Shown here: one piece after another, positions 22,383 to 33,257 of the stretch
Layout: every line of letters begins with the position of its first letter
Numbering within the stretch: the stretch's first letter is position 1
NCBI GenBank assembly: GCA_020848545.1
Contig: JADLHZ010000018.1
Coordinates: 1 to 36,014, forward strand
Origin: Deltaproteobacteria bacterium
GTDB taxonomy: Bacteria > Myxococcota > JADLHZ01
DNA length: 36,014 nt
Direction of reading: 5' to 3'
The notes under the pieces: model-generated
Database searches by the model: none
The model's input: only the letters and a program-made list of their open reading frames with translations
Told to the model about the DNA's origin: nothing
Made by a program: the position numbers and the translations under genes

Positions 22383-23380
22383 TACATCGGGTGCGCCTGC
22401 GCGCGCTTGTGCAAGTAGTTGACGGTCTGCATCGCCAGCACGACAGCGAGCTGCATCGCGGACTCATCCGAGCGCTCGGGGACGTGCAAGCGCAATTCTT
22501 GGGCGCGGCCGCTCATCTCCTTCCACACTTGGTCGAGCGCGAACACGTGCTCGCCGGCGAAGCGCGCAACCAAGGTGCGCACCTGCGCGCGGTGGCGACG
22601 CATGAACTTCGCCGCGGTCTCGCCGCGCGTGCCGGAGAACAAGCGGCGCAGATCGGCGTCGTAGTCCTCGGGGTAACGGTGCGCGTAACGGGCCCGCTTC
22701 TGCTCGTAGTATTCGCCGAGCGTCAGGCGCAGCGACGAGAGCGGCTCGACCGTACGCTTCGAACGGACCAGCGGCGCTTTGCCGGCGAGCGATTTGGCGA
22801 GCGTGTCGACGTACTCGAGCTTCTGCAGCGCCGGCCAACCTTGATAACGTGATCGCCAGCGCGAGCCCGGCCGCAGCCACTCGGCGAAGGTCTCGGCGAA
22901 GTCCTCGTCGGGATGGCTCTGCGCGTACCAAAGCTCCAGGTGCAAGACGTAGCTCTTGCTGCGCGGGTTTGGCCGGTACGCATCGGGGTACGGTTGGCTC
23001 GACGGCCCGAAGACCTCGCGCCAGCGCGGCTTCTTGTGCAGCAGAAACCCGTGCTGCAGCGCGTGGCCGGCCTCGTGGCGTAGGATCTTCAAACACTGAT
23101 CGTGGCGACCGCCCTCGACCTCGCCCATCAGCTTCCTCTCGAGGCGTGCGAGGCGCGGGTGCGCGAGGAAGAACGGGATCGCGATGCCGGGTATGCCGTC
23201 CGGCGAGAACCACTCCTGCGAAAGCCACAGGTGCGGGCGCAGCGTCAGCTTCGCCGCCTCGAGCTCGGTGTAGAGCTCCTTGATCGGGCGGACGAGCCAG
23301 CTTCCTTCGACGCTCAGCCCAAGATCGCAGAGGCGCATCGCGAGCAGCCGTTTGTCCGTGAAGGTCGCCCAGCGCGGCAT
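22382..23380 (-). CDS. Putative zinc metallopeptidase (HEAGH)
   Basis: A 332-residue protein without signal peptide. RHEAGHALQHGF (101-112) gives the HExxH zinc motif (His102, Glu103, His106), and DEDFAETFAEW (158-168), about 55 residues on, supplies the likely third ligand, as in several zincin families described as putative zinc-binding metallopeptidases. The C-terminal half is helical and basic. GGAG lies shortly before the ATG. It sits between the hybrid histidine kinase (19 nt upstream) and the ATP-grasp ligase (one-base overlap). Protease and ligase coupled in this way suggest turnover or remodelling of a peptide; the substrate is unknown. Confidence 0.75.
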   Translation of the reverse strand: MPRWATFTDKRLLAMRLCDLGLSVEGSWLVRPIKELYTELEAAKLTLRPHLWLSQEWFSPDGIPGIAIPFFLAHPRLARLERKLMGEVEGGRHDQCLKILRHEAGHALQHGFLLHKKPRWREVFGPSSQPYPDAYRPNPRSKSYVLHLELWYAQSHPDEDFAETFAEWLRPGSRWRSRYQGWPALQKLEYVDTLAKSLAGKAPLVRSKRTVEPLSSLRLTLGEYYEQKRARYAHRYPEDYDADLRRLFSGTRGETAAKFMRRHRAQVRTLVARFAGEHVFALDQVWKEMSGRAQELRLHVPERSDESAMQLAVVLAMQTVNYLHKRAQAHPM

Positions 23381-23399
23381 GTGCTCCGAGCTTAGCCGC

Positions 23400-25307
23400 T
23401 CACGAGGTGGAAGCGAGATTCTTCGCGTCGAGGCGCTTCTGGATCAGCTCGCGCAGGGCTCGCATGTCGACCGGCTTTTCGATCCAGGGTGTCTCGGCGG
23501 TCTCCAAGAACTGCTTCGCGCGCTGGGTGAAGGCGCCGCCGGTGAGAAAGACGATCCGATCGAGCAGCGCTCGGTGTCGCGCACGCAGCTCGGCGTGCAG
23601 ATCCATACCCGTCATGTCGGGCATCATCAGATCGCAGAGGATGAGATCGTAGCTCTGACCGGACTCCAAGCGCTCCAACCCTTCGCGCGCGCTCGTCACG
23701 GTGTCGACGTCGTGATCGTGGTGCAAGACCCGCAAGAGCGAGCGCACGATCATCACCTCGTCGTCGATGACGAGGATGCGGCCGCGACGCGCGCCGCTCG
23801 CGCTCTTCGTAGGGGCGACCCCCTTCACCCTCGCCGCTTCGACGCCCGCCGCCGGCAAGGTGACGAGGAAGATGCTGCCGAGCCCGACCTCGCTGTCGAC
23901 GACGATGTGGCCGCCGAACGACATCACGAGCGCGTGGCAGATCGACAAGCCGAGGCCGGTGCCCTCGCCGACCGGCTTCGTCGTGAAGAAAGGGTCGAAG
24001 ACGCGCGCGACGTTCTCGGGCGGGATGCCGCAGCCAGTGTCGGCGATGGTCACGAACACCATGCCGTCTTGATCGACGCCGGTGCGCACCGAGATGAGGT
24101 TCTTGCCGGCGTCGCCCTCGGTGATCGCTTGAGCGGCGTTGGCGAGCAAGTTGACGAACACCTGCCCGAGCCGGCCAGCGTGGCCGCGCACCTTCGGGAT
24201 CTCGGCGTAGTCGCGCTCGAGCCGCGCGCGATGCCGGATCTCGTTCTTCACCAGGTTGATGGCGCTCTCGATGACGGCCTGCAGATCGACCGCCGCGATC
24301 TCATCGGAGTCGGTGCGCGAGAAGGTCTTCAGATCGCGCACGATCGCCTTGACCCGTTCGCCGCCCTGCTGCGCCTCTTCGAGCGCCTCGATCATCGTGT
24401 CGCGCGCCGCGTTCTTCGGCGTGCGCGCGAGCTCGCTGGCGACGAACTCCAGGTTGGCGATGACGTAGGCGAGCGGGTTGTTGATCTCGTGCGCGACGCC
24501 TGCCGCGAGGGTGCCGACCGACGCCATGCGATCGGCGAGCAGGAGCTGGCTGCGCAGGCGCTCGCGCTCGGTGACGTCGATCATCGTCGCGAGCCAACAC
24601 AGGCGGCCCGAGAGCTCGACCACCTCGACCGCGAGCAACATCTCGACCGGCGAGTCATCGGGCCGGCGCAGCGTCGCGACCAGGGCGCCGCCCACCGGCA
24701 TCGCGCCGACGGTGCCGATGAAGTCCGGGTCGAGCATCGGCGTGAGCGAACGCGCGTCGTAGCCGACGACGTTCTCGCGGGCAGCGCCGAAGAATTTGCA
24801 GAACGCGTCGTTGACGTCGAGGAAGACGAAGTCCTCGGCGCGGATCAACGAGATCGCCGCGGGGCTCTTCCTGAACACGGCGGCGAAGCGCTGCTCGGAG
24901 GCGATGAGCGCGGTGTCAGCGCGGCGCTTCGATTGCCGCTGCGTGATGCTGCGCTCGGCGATCGCGACGCGCATGCGAAACGCGTTCGGCGTCGTCGGCT
25001 TGACCACGAAGTCGTCGGCGCCGGCGTTGAGGGCGGCTTCGAGGTCGCTCATCTTGTCGCGGCCGGTGACGAGCAGGATGAAGGGCTCGCCGCCGTGGGG
25101 CCGGGCGCGGATCAGCCGGCAAAGATCGACGCCGGTCATGCCGCTCATCTGCCAATCGCTGATGATCAGCGGCGGATCGTCGCGCTCGAACGCGATCAGC
25201 GCAGACTCGGCGTCAGGCACGGCGATGACTTCGTGCCCGCGTTCAGCGACGAGCTCCGAGAACAGCATGCGCAGTGACGCTTCGTCCTCAACGATCAACA
25301 CGCGCAT
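23400..25307 (-). CDS. Hybrid sensor histidine kinase, REC-PAS-HisKA-HATPase-REC
   Basis: A 635-residue cytoplasmic kinase. An N-terminal receiver (1-120; acceptor Asp51, Lys103) is followed by a PAS domain (about 135-250), a HisKA dimerisation helix with the phospho-His273 in GVAHEINNP, a HATPase domain (N box VNLLANAAQA 385-394, G1 ADTGCGIPP 422-430, G2 GTGLGLSI 449-456), and a C-terminal receiver (about 510-630; acceptor Asp559, Lys611). All key residues are intact. With no membrane segment, the input is probably a phosphoryl group on the first receiver or a ligand of the PAS domain. The start MRVLIVEDE is natural. It heads the cluster with the zincin-like and ATP-grasp genes, but 19-nt spacing does not prove a shared role. 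Confidence 0.92.
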   Translation of the reverse strand: MRVLIVEDEASLRMLFSELVAERGHEVIAVPDAESALIAFERDDPPLIISDWQMSGMTGVDLCRLIRARPHGGEPFILLVTGRDKMSDLEAALNAGADDFVVKPTTPNAFRMRVAIAERSITQRQSKRRADTALIASEQRFAAVFRKSPAAISLIRAEDFVFLDVNDAFCKFFGAARENVVGYDARSLTPMLDPDFIGTVGAMPVGGALVATLRRPDDSPVEMLLAVEVVELSGRLCWLATMIDVTERERLRSQLLLADRMASVGTLAAGVAHEINNPLAYVIANLEFVASELARTPKNAARDTMIEALEEAQQGGERVKAIVRDLKTFSRTDSDEIAAVDLQAVIESAINLVKNEIRHRARLERDYAEIPKVRGHAGRLGQVFVNLLANAAQAITEGDAGKNLISVRTGVDQDGMVFVTIADTGCGIPPENVARVFDPFFTTKPVGEGTGLGLSICHALVMSFGGHIVVDSEVGLGSIFLVTLPAAGVEAARVKGVAPTKSASGARRGRILVIDDEVMIVRSLLRVLHHDHDVDTVTSAREGLERLESGQSYDLILCDLMMPDMTGMDLHAELRARHRALLDRIVFLTGGAFTQRAKQFLETAETPWIEKPVDMRALRELIQKRLDAKNLASTS

Positions 25308-25383
25308 GCTCGACGAATTCTAACGTTCGAGTTGCGAATGGTCAGGCTTTTCGCGCTGTAACGAAGGCGCCTACATGCGACGG

Positions 25384-26727
25384 TCAGCGCGAGGGGTCGA
25401 TCATCTTGCCGGCGTGCAGCGCGTCAGCCGCCGCCGCCGCGGTCCAATACTCGCAGAGCGCCAGGGCGTACTCGAGCTCGGTGTCGAGCTGCGCCCGCCG
25501 CGCTTCGATCAAGGTGAAGACCGAGATCTGCATCGCGTTGTACTGGCGCAGCGTCTGATCGAGCACCCGCGCCTGCGCCGGCACGATCGCGTCGCGATAT
25601 TGTCGCGCCCGTGACCAGCCGTTGATGACCCGCGCCGTCGCTTCGCGCGCCTGCGAACGCAGCGCCGTCGCTTGCGCGTAGTAGCGTTCGAGCAAAGCGT
25701 CACGCTGCGCTTCGAACGTACGCGTCGTTCCGCGCGCTTGATCGAAGATCGGCAAACGCACGCTGACGCCGCCGCCAAACCGCCACCGTGTGTCGGCCGG
25801 TGTCGCGGGCGCAGCGTCGGGATCACCGATGAGGGCGTGAACGTCGAGGTTGATCTCGGGCAGCCAACCGCTGAGCGCACTATAGCCCGCTTTCTTCGCG
25901 AGCGCGTCGAGCCGGCGCCGCGTCTCCTCGAGATCCAAGCTGTTGTCGGCGACGCCCGTCGAGAACGGCGCGTGGAATCGCAACACGTCCGGGATCGTCG
26001 TGGGCGCCGCGACAATCGTGAACGCCGGCGCCGGGCTCGGCAGCCCGATGAGCCGATGCAAGCGTTCGTAAGCGTGGACGCGCTCCACCTCGAGCTGCAA
26101 CAGCGTCGCCTTCGTGCGTTCGTGGCCCAGGACTTCGGCTTCCAGGTCGAGCTGCGGGATGTTGCCGGCGGCGTAGAGCGCTTCGGCGGCGTCGCGGCTC
26201 GCGGCGAAGGCATCGAGCGAACGCAACCCGATCGCCACCCGCTGCTCCGCGGCTTGCAACGCATAGAACGCCGCGCGCACATCGTAGCCGAGCTGCACGA
26301 CCGCCCCCGCCGCGCGATAGCGGGCCGCGTCGAGATCGGCCGCTGCGGCCCGCGCGCGCATCGGCGTGAGAATGAGCGACGTCACCTCGTACTCGACGCG
26401 AAGCTCGAAGAGGCTGTTCTTCTCCGGTAAGAGCTCGAATTCGACGAGCGGGTTCGCGACGACGCCCGCTTGCATCAGCGCGCCCCGCTCGACGCCCATG
26501 TCACGCAAGGTCGCGCGTAAATCGCGGTTGTGGACGAGCGCCAAGCGCACGGCAGCGTCGGCGTCGAGCGGCGCCGACGGCAGCGACGCGGGCTCATCTT
26601 TCTGCACGGCGCCCGCGATCTCGGGGAGCGGCGTTTGCGGAACCAGCTCGCGCACGCGATCGAAGTCGCCGCGGAGCGAGGCGGCGGTGCAGGCAGACAA
26701 CACGAGCGCGAAGCAGAGGGCCTTCAT
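25384..26727 (-). CDS. TolC-like outer-membrane efflux lipoprotein
   Basis: A 447-residue protein of the outer-membrane efflux (OEP/TolC) family. The start MKALCFALVLSACTAA has lipobox LSAC at Cys13, typical of OprM/CusC-like lipoproteins. Two long helical hairpins follow, each with family patterns such as LDADAAVRLALVHNRDLRAT and NPLVEFELLPEKN in the first half and FGGGVSVRLPIFDQARG in the second. Such proteins form trimeric channels with RND or ABC pumps; no pump or adaptor gene is nearby, so it may serve a pump encoded elsewhere. No Shine-Dalgarno is evident upstream of the ATG. Confidence 0.88.
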   Translation of the reverse strand: MKALCFALVLSACTAASLRGDFDRVRELVPQTPLPEIAGAVQKDEPASLPSAPLDADAAVRLALVHNRDLRATLRDMGVERGALMQAGVVANPLVEFELLPEKNSLFELRVEYEVTSLILTPMRARAAAADLDAARYRAAGAVVQLGYDVRAAFYALQAAEQRVAIGLRSLDAFAASRDAAEALYAAGNIPQLDLEAEVLGHERTKATLLQLEVERVHAYERLHRLIGLPSPAPAFTIVAAPTTIPDVLRFHAPFSTGVADNSLDLEETRRRLDALAKKAGYSALSGWLPEINLDVHALIGDPDAAPATPADTRWRFGGGVSVRLPIFDQARGTTRTFEAQRDALLERYYAQATALRSQAREATARVINGWSRARQYRDAIVPAQARVLDQTLRQYNAMQISVFTLIEARRAQLDTELEYALALCEYWTAAAAADALHAGKMIDPSR

Positions 26728-26762
26728 CGACGGCCCGCTCTAGCCGAAGCGCGGGTCGAGAG

Positions 26763-27629
26763 CTACTTCGGCGCGCACGCCGCTTCGTGGCCGTTCGAGC
26801 AAGCGAGCTCCATGTACGTCGCCGCCCGCGCCTCGTCCTGCGGCACGCCTTCGCCTTGCTTGTGCACGACGGCGATGCGCCAACACGCCCAGCCGTCTTT
26901 GTGCTGGCACGCTTTGTCCAAGTAGCCGATGCCGCCGAGCACGCCCTTCTTCAGGCCGGCCTTGCCCTCGACATACATGAGCCCTTGGTACCGGCACGCG
27001 ACGCTGTCATCGAGCACGCACGCCTTGGCGAACATCTCGAGCGCGAGCGCCTCGTTTTTGGTCACGCCCTCGCCGCCTTCGAGCATGAGGATCGCCGCGT
27101 GCGTGCAGCCACGCTGATGTGGGAGCTTGCACGCCTTGTCGTAGTACGCTGCCGCTTTCGCCAGCGACTTGGCGTCTTCCGCCGCAATGCCGAGGCGCAC
27201 GCACGCATCGCCGTCGTTCGCGGTGCACGACGCTTCGTCGCTCGCGGCCGCCGGCTTCTCCGCCTGCGCGACCTGCCCGCCGTACATGATGCAGAACGCG
27301 CGCGCCCTCTCCGTGCTCGACGCCGCGAGCCGCTCGAGATCGGCCTTCGGCGGGATCACCACGCCGTCGCAGCCTTCGTAGCCTGCCTTGCGCCGCAGAT
27401 CGTTGACGACGTCGATCGCCCGGTCGTCGACATAGTCGCTCGGCGCGCGGTCGAAGTAACCGACGCGCACGTGGCTCTTCGCCGGCGTCGTGCCGAAGAA
27501 GACCTCGACCGCGCTCGCCGGCCGCGCGACGCGATCGCCTTTTTGCGGGGTCGTACGAACGAAGTCGGTCGAGGGCAAGCACGCGAGCGCGACGAGCGGC
27601 GCTGAAACGGCGATGAAACTTCTGAGCAT
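26763..27629 (-). CDS. Sel1/Hcp-type repeat lipoprotein
   Basis: A 288-residue lipoprotein (lipobox ALAC, Cys17). Residues about 130-288 contain four Sel1-like helical repeats with paired cysteines (for example SCTANDGDACVRLGIAAE, ACKLPHQRGCTHAAILMLEG, ACVLDDSVACRYQGLMYVEG and ACQHKDGWACWRIAVVHKQG), as in Helicobacter cysteine-rich Hcp proteins, where each repeat is closed by a disulphide. This implies folding outside the cytoplasm and a protein-binding role. GGAGG lies 6 nt before the ATG at 27629. It is downstream of hppA on the same strand, separated by 130 nt in which I see no other gene. Confidence 0.85.
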   Translation of the reverse strand: MLRSFIAVSAPLVALACLPSTDFVRTTPQKGDRVARPASAVEVFFGTTPAKSHVRVGYFDRAPSDYVDDRAIDVVNDLRRKAGYEGCDGVVIPPKADLERLAASSTERARAFCIMYGGQVAQAEKPAAASDEASCTANDGDACVRLGIAAEDAKSLAKAAAYYDKACKLPHQRGCTHAAILMLEGGEGVTKNEALALEMFAKACVLDDSVACRYQGLMYVEGKAGLKKGVLGGIGYLDKACQHKDGWACWRIAVVHKQGEGVPQDEARAATYMELACSNGHEAACAPK

Positions 27630-27759
27630 GTGAGACCTCCGCGAGAAGAAACCGCAGAGAGCTTAGAACGACAGCGCGAACGCGCCAGCGAAAGTCACGT
27701 GGCGCTTAGAGGATCCGCCAGCGCTGCGTCAGAAGGTGGCCCGGACGGCGGGCAAAGGC

Positions 27760-30231
<2,472 letters not shown>

Positions 30232-30386
30232 GAGTGCAATCCTCCAAAGAGTGCGATCAGGCGATCGCATCGGTTTTGAGGGTTGGCCGCCCGTCTCGCC
30301 GCAACATTGTGCCGCGTGAAACGAACGCTTCTGCCGCTCGAGTCGCGCGCCCCCTAACAGGCTCCGCCGGCGGTGTCCAGGCACGG

Positions 30387-30417
30387 AAAAAGGTCCCAGG
30401 GACCTATTTTTTGTCCA
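30387..30417. repeat. REP-like palindrome, copy A (core AGGTCCCAGGGACCT)
   Basis: AGGTCC/GGACCT pair around CAG, flanked by an A-run on the left and AT6 on the right, so it can act as a terminator in either direction. 31 bases here match 35280-35310 at 30 positions. This type of palindrome is typically associated with RAYT genes, one of which (35297-35986) ends in copy B. It lies between the divergent hppA and sigma-operon genes. Confidence 0.85.
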
Positions 30418-30491
30418 GTTTCTGAACAGTTCGGGACGTATACAAATGTAGTAGCGTCGGGCGCGCGGCTTCGGCTATTGCGGGGAGCCTC

Positions 30492-31472
30492 ATGCGCTGC
30501 GCTGCCATCACGGCCGTCGCTCTCGCGTGCATCGGCGCGGCGGCACCGGCCCATGCGATCGCGCTCGAGTGGCACGCGCCGAACGGCTGTCCGAGCGCGT
30601 CCGACGTCCGCGCCCAGATCATCGAGAAGCTCGGCGGCGACCGTGCGATCACGGTCACTGTGCGTATCGTCCGCGAGCGGCGCGATCGCTTCGTGCTCGC
30701 GGCGACGATCGCGGGCGTCGATCGGCGCTTCGAGGGACCACGCTGCGACGACGTCGCCCGTGCCCTGGTCGTCGTCGTCGCCCTCCTCGCCGAGACACCG
30801 CGCGAAAAGGGACCGGGGACGTTTTCGCCGGACGCCGCGCAAACGCCGACGCTGCCTCCGGAGCCCGAAAAGGGACCGGGGACGTTTTCGATGGCGACCG
30901 CCGCTGGCGAAAAGGGACCGGGGAGGCTCTCGCGCGTCCCGGTGGGCGTCGGCGTGCACCTGAAGGGCGGCCTGAGCGCGCTCTTGTTGCCGGCGCCGAC
31001 GTTCGCGATGGCGCCCGGCGTGTTCATCGAGCTCGGCCGCGCGCGGATCGAGGCGCAGGCGATCTACGCGCTCGCGACCGCGGCGGCGGTGCCGGGGTTA
31101 CCGTCGGCAGAAGCGAGCGCCGACTTCGCGGGCGGCAGCTTCAGCGGATGCTACCTACATCCGATCGGCGCGTGGGATCTCGGCGCGTGCGGCGGCGTGT
31201 GGCTCGGCGCGCTGCGCGTCGAGACCCGCGGCATCACCGAACCCGGCCGCGCGCTGACGGCGTTCGGCGCGATGTCGTTCGGCGGCGTCGCGCGGTGGCA
31301 CCTCGGCCGAGGCTTCTCGGTCTTCGCCGAGGTCGACGCGAGCGCGCACTTTTCGCGGCCACGCTTTGCGATCGACGCGGCAAGCGCGCCGGCGGCGTTC
31401 TATCAACCGGCGCCGGTCTCTTTGGCCCTTCAGCTCGGAGCGGACTTCGCATGGCGTTCACAGAAGCGCTGA
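30492..31472 (+). CDS. Exported barrel-like protein with three REP-encoded insertions
   Basis: A 326-residue protein with a signal peptide (cleavage after APAHA). The N-terminal part has the WHAPNGCPSASDVR motif seen in myxobacterial proteins encoded near ECF sigma factors. Residues about 104-150 are a linker containing EKGPGTFS twice and EKGPGRLS once, each encoded by a REP-like palindrome in the same reading frame. After residue 150 the sequence is strand-rich and barrel-like (GVGVHLKGGLSALLLPAP, VFAEVDASAHFSRPRF, LALQLGADFAWRSQKR). GGGGAG lies just before the ATG. It is first in a five-gene operon and overlaps the sigma factor gene by 22 nt. Function unknown. Confidence 0.78.
   Translation: MRCAAITAVALACIGAAAPAHAIALEWHAPNGCPSASDVRAQIIEKLGGDRAITVTVRIVRERRDRFVLAATIAGVDRRFEGPRCDDVARALVVVVALLAETPREKGPGTFSPDAAQTPTLPPEPEKGPGTFSMATAAGEKGPGRLSRVPVGVGVHLKGGLSALLLPAPTFAMAPGVFIELGRARIEAQAIYALATAAAVPGLPSAEASADFAGGSFSGCYLHPIGAWDLGACGGVWLGALRVETRGITEPGRALTAFGAMSFGGVARWHLGRGFSVFAEVDASAHFSRPRFAIDAASAPAAFYQPAPVSLALQLGADFAWRSQKR
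30803..30932 (+). repeat. Three REP-like palindromes inside a coding sequence
   Basis: Copies at 30803-30827, 30866-30890 and 30908-30932 share GAAAAGGGACCGGGG; the first two close with ACGTTTTCG, the third has diverged (AGGCTCTCG). Start-to-start distances are 63 and 42 nt, both multiples of three, so all are read in one frame as EKGPG. The same family lies beside RAYT 1 (12593-12646). Confidence 0.9.
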
Positions 31473-32056
31473 AGCCCGGCCACTCAGAAGACGTGGAGGC
31501 TACGCTGACACTTCCGGGAATGCGCGTCGCTGCGAGCGCGAGCGTCGAAGCCGTGCCGAGCTTCGAGCAAGCGTACGACGTGTACTTCGACTTCGTTTGG
31601 CGTGCGATGCGCCGGCTCGGCGTGCACGAAGCCGCGATCGAAGACGCCGTCCACGACGCGTTCCTCGTCGTCCACCGGCAGCTCCCGCGCTTCGAAGGCC
31701 GCTCGACGTTGAAGACGTGGCTCTACGGCATCGCGCTGCGCGTCGCCCGTGACTATCGGCGGCGCGATCGGCGCAAGGGCGGCCTGCAAGCGTTGAACGA
31801 CGACATCAGCGCCGAGGGTCGTACGCCCGAAGAAGCGTCGGCCGATCACGAGGCGGTGCGCCTGCTCGATCGCGTGCTCTCGGAGCTCGACGAAGACAAG
31901 CGCGAAGCTTACGTACTCGCGGAGATCGAAGGGATGAACGTGCCCGAGATCGCCGAGCTCGTCCGTGTCAATCTGAACACGCTCTATTCACGCCTGCGCA
32001 TCGCTCGGACGCACGTCGAGACGCGGCTGCAGCGCTTGCTCGAGGAGAGACCATGA
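31451..32056 (+). CDS. ECF-type RNA polymerase sigma factor
   Basis: A 201-residue sigma-70-family factor. Region 2 spans about 37-105: FEQAYDVYFDFVWRAMRRLG, DAVHDAFLVVHRQL and TLKTWLYGIALRVARDYRRR. Region 4 spans about 138-198: LSELDEDKREAYVLAEIEGM and VPEIAELVRVNLNTLYSRLR, the DNA-binding helix-turn-helix. It lacks regions 1 and 3, as expected for ECF factors. It starts inside the end of the upstream gene (ATG 31451, 22-nt overlap) and its stop overlaps the next start (ATGA), so it is translationally coupled to both. Envelope and surface proteins in the same operon suggest it answers an envelope signal; its target promoter is not visible here. Confidence 0.93.
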   Translation: MAFTEALKPGHSEDVEATLTLPGMRVAASASVEAVPSFEQAYDVYFDFVWRAMRRLGVHEAAIEDAVHDAFLVVHRQLPRFEGRSTLKTWLYGIALRVARDYRRRDRRKGGLQALNDDISAEGRTPEEASADHEAVRLLDRVLSELDEDKREAYVLAEIEGMNVPEIAELVRVNLNTLYSRLRIARTHVETRLQRLLEERP

Positions 32057-32691
32057 AGACGGCCGAAGAAGTGCTCGCGCGCGCACGCAACGAGCGGATC
32101 GATCCGCGCGCGAAAGCACGGGTGCGAAAAGCGATCGCGCTGTCGCTCGCGGCCGGTGGTGTCGCGGCTACGACCGCGGCGAGCGCAGGCGGCAAGGGGC
32201 TTGCTGGTGTGACGATCGCGAAGCTGCTCGCTGCGTTCGCGCTTGTCGCCTCCGTGAGCGCCGGAGTCGTCGCGCTGAACTCGGCGCTGCGTTCGTCGCC
32301 GACGGGGATCGCCCCACCGGTGACCGCGCCTGCCGTCGTCGCCGCGCCGATCGCGATCCAAGCGCCAGCCGCGGCGACGCCCGCCATCGCCGCGCCGGTC
32401 GCTCCGGCGCCGAAGAGAACACCGACGAAGGACACGTTCTCGCTCGAAGTCGCGGCGCTCGACGCCGCACGGAACGATCTGCTGGCGCGACGCTTCGCCG
32501 ATGCCGACGCCAAAGCTGCGGCCGCGCTCAGCCGCTATCCACGCACCACGTTTCGCCCTGACTTACTCTACGTCCGCGCGGTCGTCGCTTGCGCGAACAA
32601 CGCCGCGAAGAACCCGGCCCTCGACGCGCTGCCCGCGAACTTGCACGCACGCGCGATCGCCGAATGCGCGCGCGTGGTCGAGGCGCAATGA
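32053..32691 (+). CDS. Single-pass membrane protein, possible anti-sigma-like regulator
   Basis: A 212-residue protein. A short basic cytoplasmic part (1-50) precedes one membrane helix (about 53-80), then an Ala/Pro linker (about 83-123) and a helical C-terminal domain (125-212) with two cysteine-adjacent helices resembling a TPR-like fold (LARRFADADAKAAAALSRYP). The position directly after an ECF sigma gene (ATGA overlap) and the topology fit an anti-sigma factor or its relay, but no zinc anti-sigma motif (HxxxCxxC) is present. Such membrane partners follow sigma genes often in myxobacteria. Function is inferred from context only. Confidence 0.65.
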   Translation: MKTAEEVLARARNERIDPRAKARVRKAIALSLAAGGVAATTAASAGGKGLAGVTIAKLLAAFALVASVSAGVVALNSALRSSPTGIAPPVTAPAVVAAPIAIQAPAAATPAIAAPVAPAPKRTPTKDTFSLEVAALDAARNDLLARRFADADAKAAAALSRYPRTTFRPDLLYVRAVVACANNAAKNPALDALPANLHARAIAECARVVEAQ

Positions 32692-33242
32692 TTCGGACGG
32701 TGCTCATCCTCGTGACACTCGCGGCCTGCGCCGAGCCGACGATCTTCGTCGGTCGCTCGCAGCCGCCGGGGCAATCGGCGCGGCCGTTGTCGGATCCCTG
32801 CGTCCGCACCGGCTGTCGTGGAGAGCTCTGCGCCGAGGGCGAGGTCTCATCCACCTGCGCCGACCACGCGAGCGACCTTTGCTACGCCGTCGCCGCCTGC
32901 AAGAAGCAAGCGGACGGGGGCTGTGGCTTCACCATCGACGAAGCGCTGACCGAGTGCCTCGCCGAGCAACCGACGATCTGCGAGGAAGAGGGCCACGCGT
33001 GCTTGCCGCTGGTTGCCGCGAGCTGCAGAGACGGCGAGTGGCTCGACTTGAAGGCGCACAGCTGCTCGGACCGTTTGGGGCTCGGCTGCTGCAAACGCAC
33101 GCGCGCGCTCAGCGGCTGCGAACGTGGCGGTGGCACGTGCGTCACACCGAATTCTTCCGAGTGCGCCCACGGCCTCTGGCTCGAAGGCGCCGAGAACGCT
33201 TGCGCCGATGCCGCGCTCGCTTGTTGTGGCCGTTTGCCTTAG
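32688..33242 (+). CDS. Cysteine-cluster lipoprotein
   Basis: A 184-residue lipoprotein (lipobox LAAC, Cys14). Residues about 38-85 carry CVRTGCRGELCAEG, then STCADH, DLCYAVAACKKQADGGCGFT and ECL: the spacing of the eight-cysteine-cluster domain found in many deltaproteobacterial lipoproteins. A second cysteine-rich part follows (100-184; CLPLVAASC, LGCCKRT, CERGGGTC, ACCGRLP). Many disulphides are expected, so it is probably exposed outside the cell. The ATG overlaps the upstream stop (ATGA). A vWA lipoprotein follows after 15 nt. Confidence 0.75.
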   Translation: MIRTVLILVTLAACAEPTIFVGRSQPPGQSARPLSDPCVRTGCRGELCAEGEVSSTCADHASDLCYAVAACKKQADGGCGFTIDEALTECLAEQPTICEEEGHACLPLVAASCRDGEWLDLKAHSCSDRLGLGCCKRTRALSGCERGGGTCVTPNSSECAHGLWLEGAENACADAALACCGRLP

Positions 33243-33257
33243 CAGGAAGGAGCTTCG

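Noticed and set aside
30439-30444. TATACA as -10 box of the sigma operon
   Set aside because: The only -35-like hexamer nearby (TTGTCC in the REP) is 22 bp away, outside the usual spacing.
30803-30932. Possible CRISPR array in the three regularly placed repeats
   Set aside because: Spacers would be 17-38 nt and coding, the repeats are palindromes shared with the RAYT region, and no cas genes are present.
30404-31027. Minus-strand open frame overlapping the REP-containing gene
   Set aside because: Pro/Ser/Arg-rich antisense translation; the + strand frame has a signal peptide, Shine-Dalgarno and operon overlaps.
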